Under the pieces are notes generated by a model. It was not told where the DNA came from, ran no database searches, and worked only from the letters and a program-made list of their open reading frames with translations. The position numbers and the translations under genes were made by a program. From an archaeon (GTDB lineage: Archaea > Nanobdellota > Nanobdellia > SCGC-AAA011-G17 > GW2011-AR18), in NCBI GenBank assembly GCA_023245385.1, contig JAHFKM010000039.1, positions 1 through 7,404 on the forward strand: a stretch of 7,404 bases of DNA, in the 5' to 3' direction. Shown one piece after another: positions 5,508 through 7,404 of the stretch (positions are counted from its first letter, which is position 1; each line of letters begins with the position of its first letter).

Positions 5508-5515
5508 TTTATAAA
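5508..5515 (+). promoter_or_regulatory. TATA box of the aIF5A-eL40 unit
   Basis: TTTATAAA ends 24 nt before ATG 5539, again placing the transcription start at the start codon. It drives the translation pair away from the FKBP gene. Confidence 0.7.
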
Positions 5516-5538
5516 CGAGCGTTATCTTCCAAGCTTTC

Positions 5539-5931
5539 ATGTCTGAAATACGATTAACACAGGCTTCAAGTTTGCGGGAAGGTGGCTATGTCATTATGGG
5601 AGGAGCTCCTTGTATTGTTAAAAGCATTCAGACAAGCAAAACCGGGAAACATGGCGCTTCTAAGTGTAGGATTGAAGCGATTGGAATTATTGACAATCAA
5701 AAAAGAATTGAGATACATCCAGGTCATGATAATATGGATGTTCCGATTGTAGAAAAAAAATCAGCTCAAATCCTTTCAGTTCAGGGAGAAACAGCAAATG
5801 CTATGGATACAGAAACTTATGAAACATTCGACCTCAAAGTCCCTGAAGAACTCAAAGATAAAATTCAGGAAGGAATGAATGTTAGTTACTGGATTGTTAT
5901 GGATCAAAAGATACTTAAACAAACAAAATAA
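5539..5931 (+). CDS. Translation initiation factor aIF5A (130 aa)
   Basis: aIF5A binds the ribosome near the E site and relieves stalling during peptide-bond formation. The N-terminal SH3-like domain (about 1-70) holds the hypusination loop SKTGKHGASK (33-42), in which K37 is the lysine expected to be modified by deoxyhypusine synthase, encoded elsewhere. The region AGSx-type GGAPCIVKSI (21-30) and the C-terminal OB-like domain (about 72-130) are complete, and the length is usual for archaea. The start follows a TATA box at leaderless spacing. The next gene, eL40, begins 9 nt after the stop with no intervening promoter, so the two are very likely co-transcribed. Confidence 0.97.
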   Translation: MSEIRLTQASSLREGGYVIMGGAPCIVKSIQTSKTGKHGASKCRIEAIGIIDNQKRIEIHPGHDNMDVPIVEKKSAQILSVQGETANAMDTETYETFDLKVPEELKDKIQEGMNVSYWIVMDQKILKQTK

Positions 5932-5940
5932 ACAAAAAAG

Positions 5941-6108
5941 ATGGTACGATTTCCTGAAGCGACAAAAAGAATTTTTGGTAATGTATTTGTTTGTAGAAGA
6001 TGTAAAACAAAAAGAAAAGCAGATCATGCTAAAGTTCTCAAGGGAAAGGTTGCATGTAAAAAATGTGGAAGTAAAGCCTTGCGACCTATAAAGAAGAGTA
6101 AAGGGTAA
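5941..6108 (+). CDS. 50S ribosomal protein eL40 (55 aa)
   Basis: This is a small zinc-ribbon protein of the large ribosomal subunit. The opening MVRFPEATKRIFGNVFVCRR and the two CxxC knuckles, C18-x2-C21 and C39-x2-C42 (CKKCGSKALRP), are characteristic of archaeal eL40. Basic residues fill the linker and tail, as expected of an rRNA-binding protein. All four zinc ligands are present and the length is normal for archaea, where the protein lacks the ubiquitin fusion seen in eukaryotes. It lies 9 nt after aIF5A, without a Shine-Dalgarno sequence, in an A-rich spacer, so its translation probably follows that of aIF5A on one mRNA. Confidence 0.95.
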   Translation: MVRFPEATKRIFGNVFVCRRCKTKRKADHAKVLKGKVACKKCGSKALRPIKKSKG

Positions 6109-6122
6109 TTAAAAAGCAAATC

Positions 6123-6130
6123 TTTATAAT
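6123..6130 (+). promoter_or_regulatory. Probable TATA box of the site-2 protease gene
   Basis: TTTATAAT ends 37 nt before ATG 6167, giving a predicted leader of roughly a dozen nucleotides. A second A/T-rich match, TTATAAAA at 6146-6153, is too close to the start to fit. Confidence 0.45.
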
Positions 6131-6166
6131 CCACTTTTGATGGAGTTATAAAAAAAAGAGCTTATC

Positions 6167-7372
6167 ATGAACTATGATCTTATTCTCGCATTGATTTTTT
6201 ATTTTATCCTTTACGCAGTCTTTCTTACTCACAAAAAGAAGTTTGATGTTCAAAACAAAGTTTTTATTATGTATCGTACACAATGGGGAATAAGGTTTAT
6301 GGAAAAAATTGCTGAGGCATTTCCTAAATTTCTTCGTGTTCTTAGTTATGTAAGTATTGGCACAGGGTTTCTTGGGATGGCATTTATTTTTTTTATCCTC
6401 TTCAAAGGGACACTCGCCTTGCTCACGAGTCCTGCAGCGCAACCTATTATCGCGCCGATTTTACCTGGAGTCAGAATCCCGGGAGCGCCAACACTCTCTT
6501 TTTGGCACTGGATTATTGGGATTCTTTTTGTAGCGACAATTCACGAATTCATGCATGGTGTTTATTGTAAGGTTTACAAGATAAAAATAAAATCTTCAGG
6601 GTTTGCGTTTTTGGGACCAATTCTCGCGGCGTTCGTAGAGCCGGAAGAAGAACAACTTAAAAAAACAAATAAACATACCCAACTTTCTATTATTTCAGCG
6701 GGGCCATTCGCTAATTTTATTCTTGCAGGGTTCATGATGATTCTCTTACTTTTCGTTCTTAATCCGCTTGGAAATACGCTTATCGAGTATAAGGGTGTGC
6801 GTATCACATCTATTGACGAAAATCTTCCTATTAATCAAACAGTCTTACGGTCGGGAATGATTATCGAAGCGATCAATGGTCTTCCTGTAAAAAATACTGA
6901 AGAATTTTCCAGGATTCTCAGCACTTTCAAACCGGGTCAAATAATTACTGTCACAAGTAATGCTACGAAGATTTCTGTACAACTCGCTGCGCAAGCTGCT
7001 AATCCACAAAAAGCGAAACTTGGCGTTGCGCTCAGCCCTGCATCAATAGGTGTCAAAGAAAAATTTAGCAGATATAAATTTCTTTACAATGTCTTTGTAT
7101 GGACAGTAAAACTTAGTTTTTGGATTTTTACTATCAGTCTTGGTGTAGGACTTTTTAATCTCCTCCCGTTAGGACCGGTTGATGGTGGGAGAATGTTTAT
7201 GCTCGTGGCGCTTTGGATTACAAAAGACAATGAGGAAAAGGCAAAAAAGATTTGGATCACTTTCACGCTTATTTGTTTAATTTTAATTGGTATTAATCTT
7301 TTGCCATTACTTTTCAAGCTTTTAGAATTTATTTTTTCTCCAATTCTTCTTCTTATTACTTCACTTTTTTAA
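6167..7372 (+). CDS. Site-2 protease family intramembrane metalloprotease (M50) with PDZ domain (401 aa)
   Basis: This is an intramembrane zinc protease of the S2P/RseP type, which cleaves membrane-spanning substrates such as regulators or signal-peptide remnants. The metal site is HEFMH (H126, E127, H130) at the start of a core helix. The third ligand region is NLLPLGPVDGGRM (331-343), with D339 in the usual place. An N-terminal helix (about 3-20), a second (about 58-80), core helices (about 112-133, 173-199, 308-334) and C-terminal hydrophobic segments (about 362-381 and 387-400) make it a multi-pass protein. A PDZ domain at about 205-275 (SGMIIEAINGLPV, 229-241) lies between the two catalytic motifs. 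All catalytic residues are intact. The start is the first ATG after the TATA box and gives a normal N-terminal helix. It follows eL40 by 58 nt with its own promoter, so linkage to translation genes is probably only positional. Confidence 0.95.
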   Translation: MNYDLILALIFYFILYAVFLTHKKKFDVQNKVFIMYRTQWGIRFMEKIAEAFPKFLRVLSYVSIGTGFLGMAFIFFILFKGTLALLTSPAAQPIIAPILPGVRIPGAPTLSFWHWIIGILFVATIHEFMHGVYCKVYKIKIKSSGFAFLGPILAAFVEPEEEQLKKTNKHTQLSIISAGPFANFILAGFMMILLLFVLNPLGNTLIEYKGVRITSIDENLPINQTVLRSGMIIEAINGLPVKNTEEFSRILSTFKPGQIITVTSNATKISVQLAAQAANPQKAKLGVALSPASIGVKEKFSRYKFLYNVFVWTVKLSFWIFTISLGVGLFNLLPLGPVDGGRMFMLVALWITKDNEEKAKKIWITFTLICLILIGINLLPLLFKLLEFIFSPILLLITSLF

Positions 7373-7377
7373 AAAAA
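7365..7377 (+). terminator. T-tract at the end of the site-2 protease gene
   Basis: A T6 run merges into the TAA stop and an A7 run, preceded by a pyrimidine-rich stretch (CTTCTTCTTATTACTTCAC). U-rich tracts are the usual archaeal terminator, and the T6A7 block could also work in reverse. The last 30 bases hold nothing else recognisable. Confidence 0.3.
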
Positions 7378-7404
7378 CCACACAAAGCAAAAATTTCTCT
7401 TTTC

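Noticed and set aside
1..7404. tRNA genes, CRISPR arrays, insertion sequences and long repeats
   Set aside because: No T-loop-like GGTTCRA signature in a cloverleaf context, no regularly spaced repeats, no transposase motif and no terminal inverted repeats were seen by eye.

Overview
The window reads as the chromosome of an AT-rich archaeon, most likely a DPANN-type lineage such as Woesearchaeota or Pacearchaeota. The lineage is an inference from gene content and style; no marker placement could be run. The archaeal assignment itself is firm. There is an aIF5A with a hypusination loop, a four-cysteine eL40 ribosomal protein, an archaeal-type FtsZ, a SlyD-like FKBP with an archaeal C-terminal extension, a PDZ-containing site-2 protease, and a series of TATA boxes at a fixed short distance from start codons. 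Shine-Dalgarno sites are almost absent.

Left part (1-1646). A minus-strand gene enters from the left edge; its 34 visible N-terminal residues look like the start of a YprB/RNase H-like exonuclease. A plus-strand cluster of three overlapping genes diverges from it: an Lrp/AsnC-ligand-domain-like protein with no recognisable helix-turn-helix, a small protein with a probable membrane anchor, and a four-helix membrane protein with a six-cysteine ectodomain.

Middle (1647-4675), all on the minus strand. Reading downstream along transcription: ftsZ, a possible 25-residue ORF 1 nt after it, an orphan 71-residue ORF with its own promoter, then a two-gene unit. That unit encodes a small coiled-coil protein and a 317-residue protein made of a long coiled coil plus the N-terminal domain of a VirB11/GspE/FlaI-type secretion ATPase. 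The second protein stops exactly where the catalytic RecA-like domain should begin. This ATPase-less protein and its coiled-coil partner are the most unusual content of the window.

Right part (4676-7404). The SlyD-like FKBP gene lies upstream of ftsZ on the minus strand and diverges from a translation pair, aIF5A and eL40 (9 nt apart). eL40 is only 55 codons long. A site-2 protease homologue with HEFMH, a PDZ domain and the distal Asp motif follows, with its own promoter.

Working together: the right half is housekeeping (translation, protein folding, cell division, membrane proteolysis), while the left half and the coiled-coil pair are lineage-type accessory genes. Across six transcription units a TATA-like octamer lies with its near edge 22-25 nt from the chosen start codon, which implies leaderless mRNAs and was used to correct several starts.
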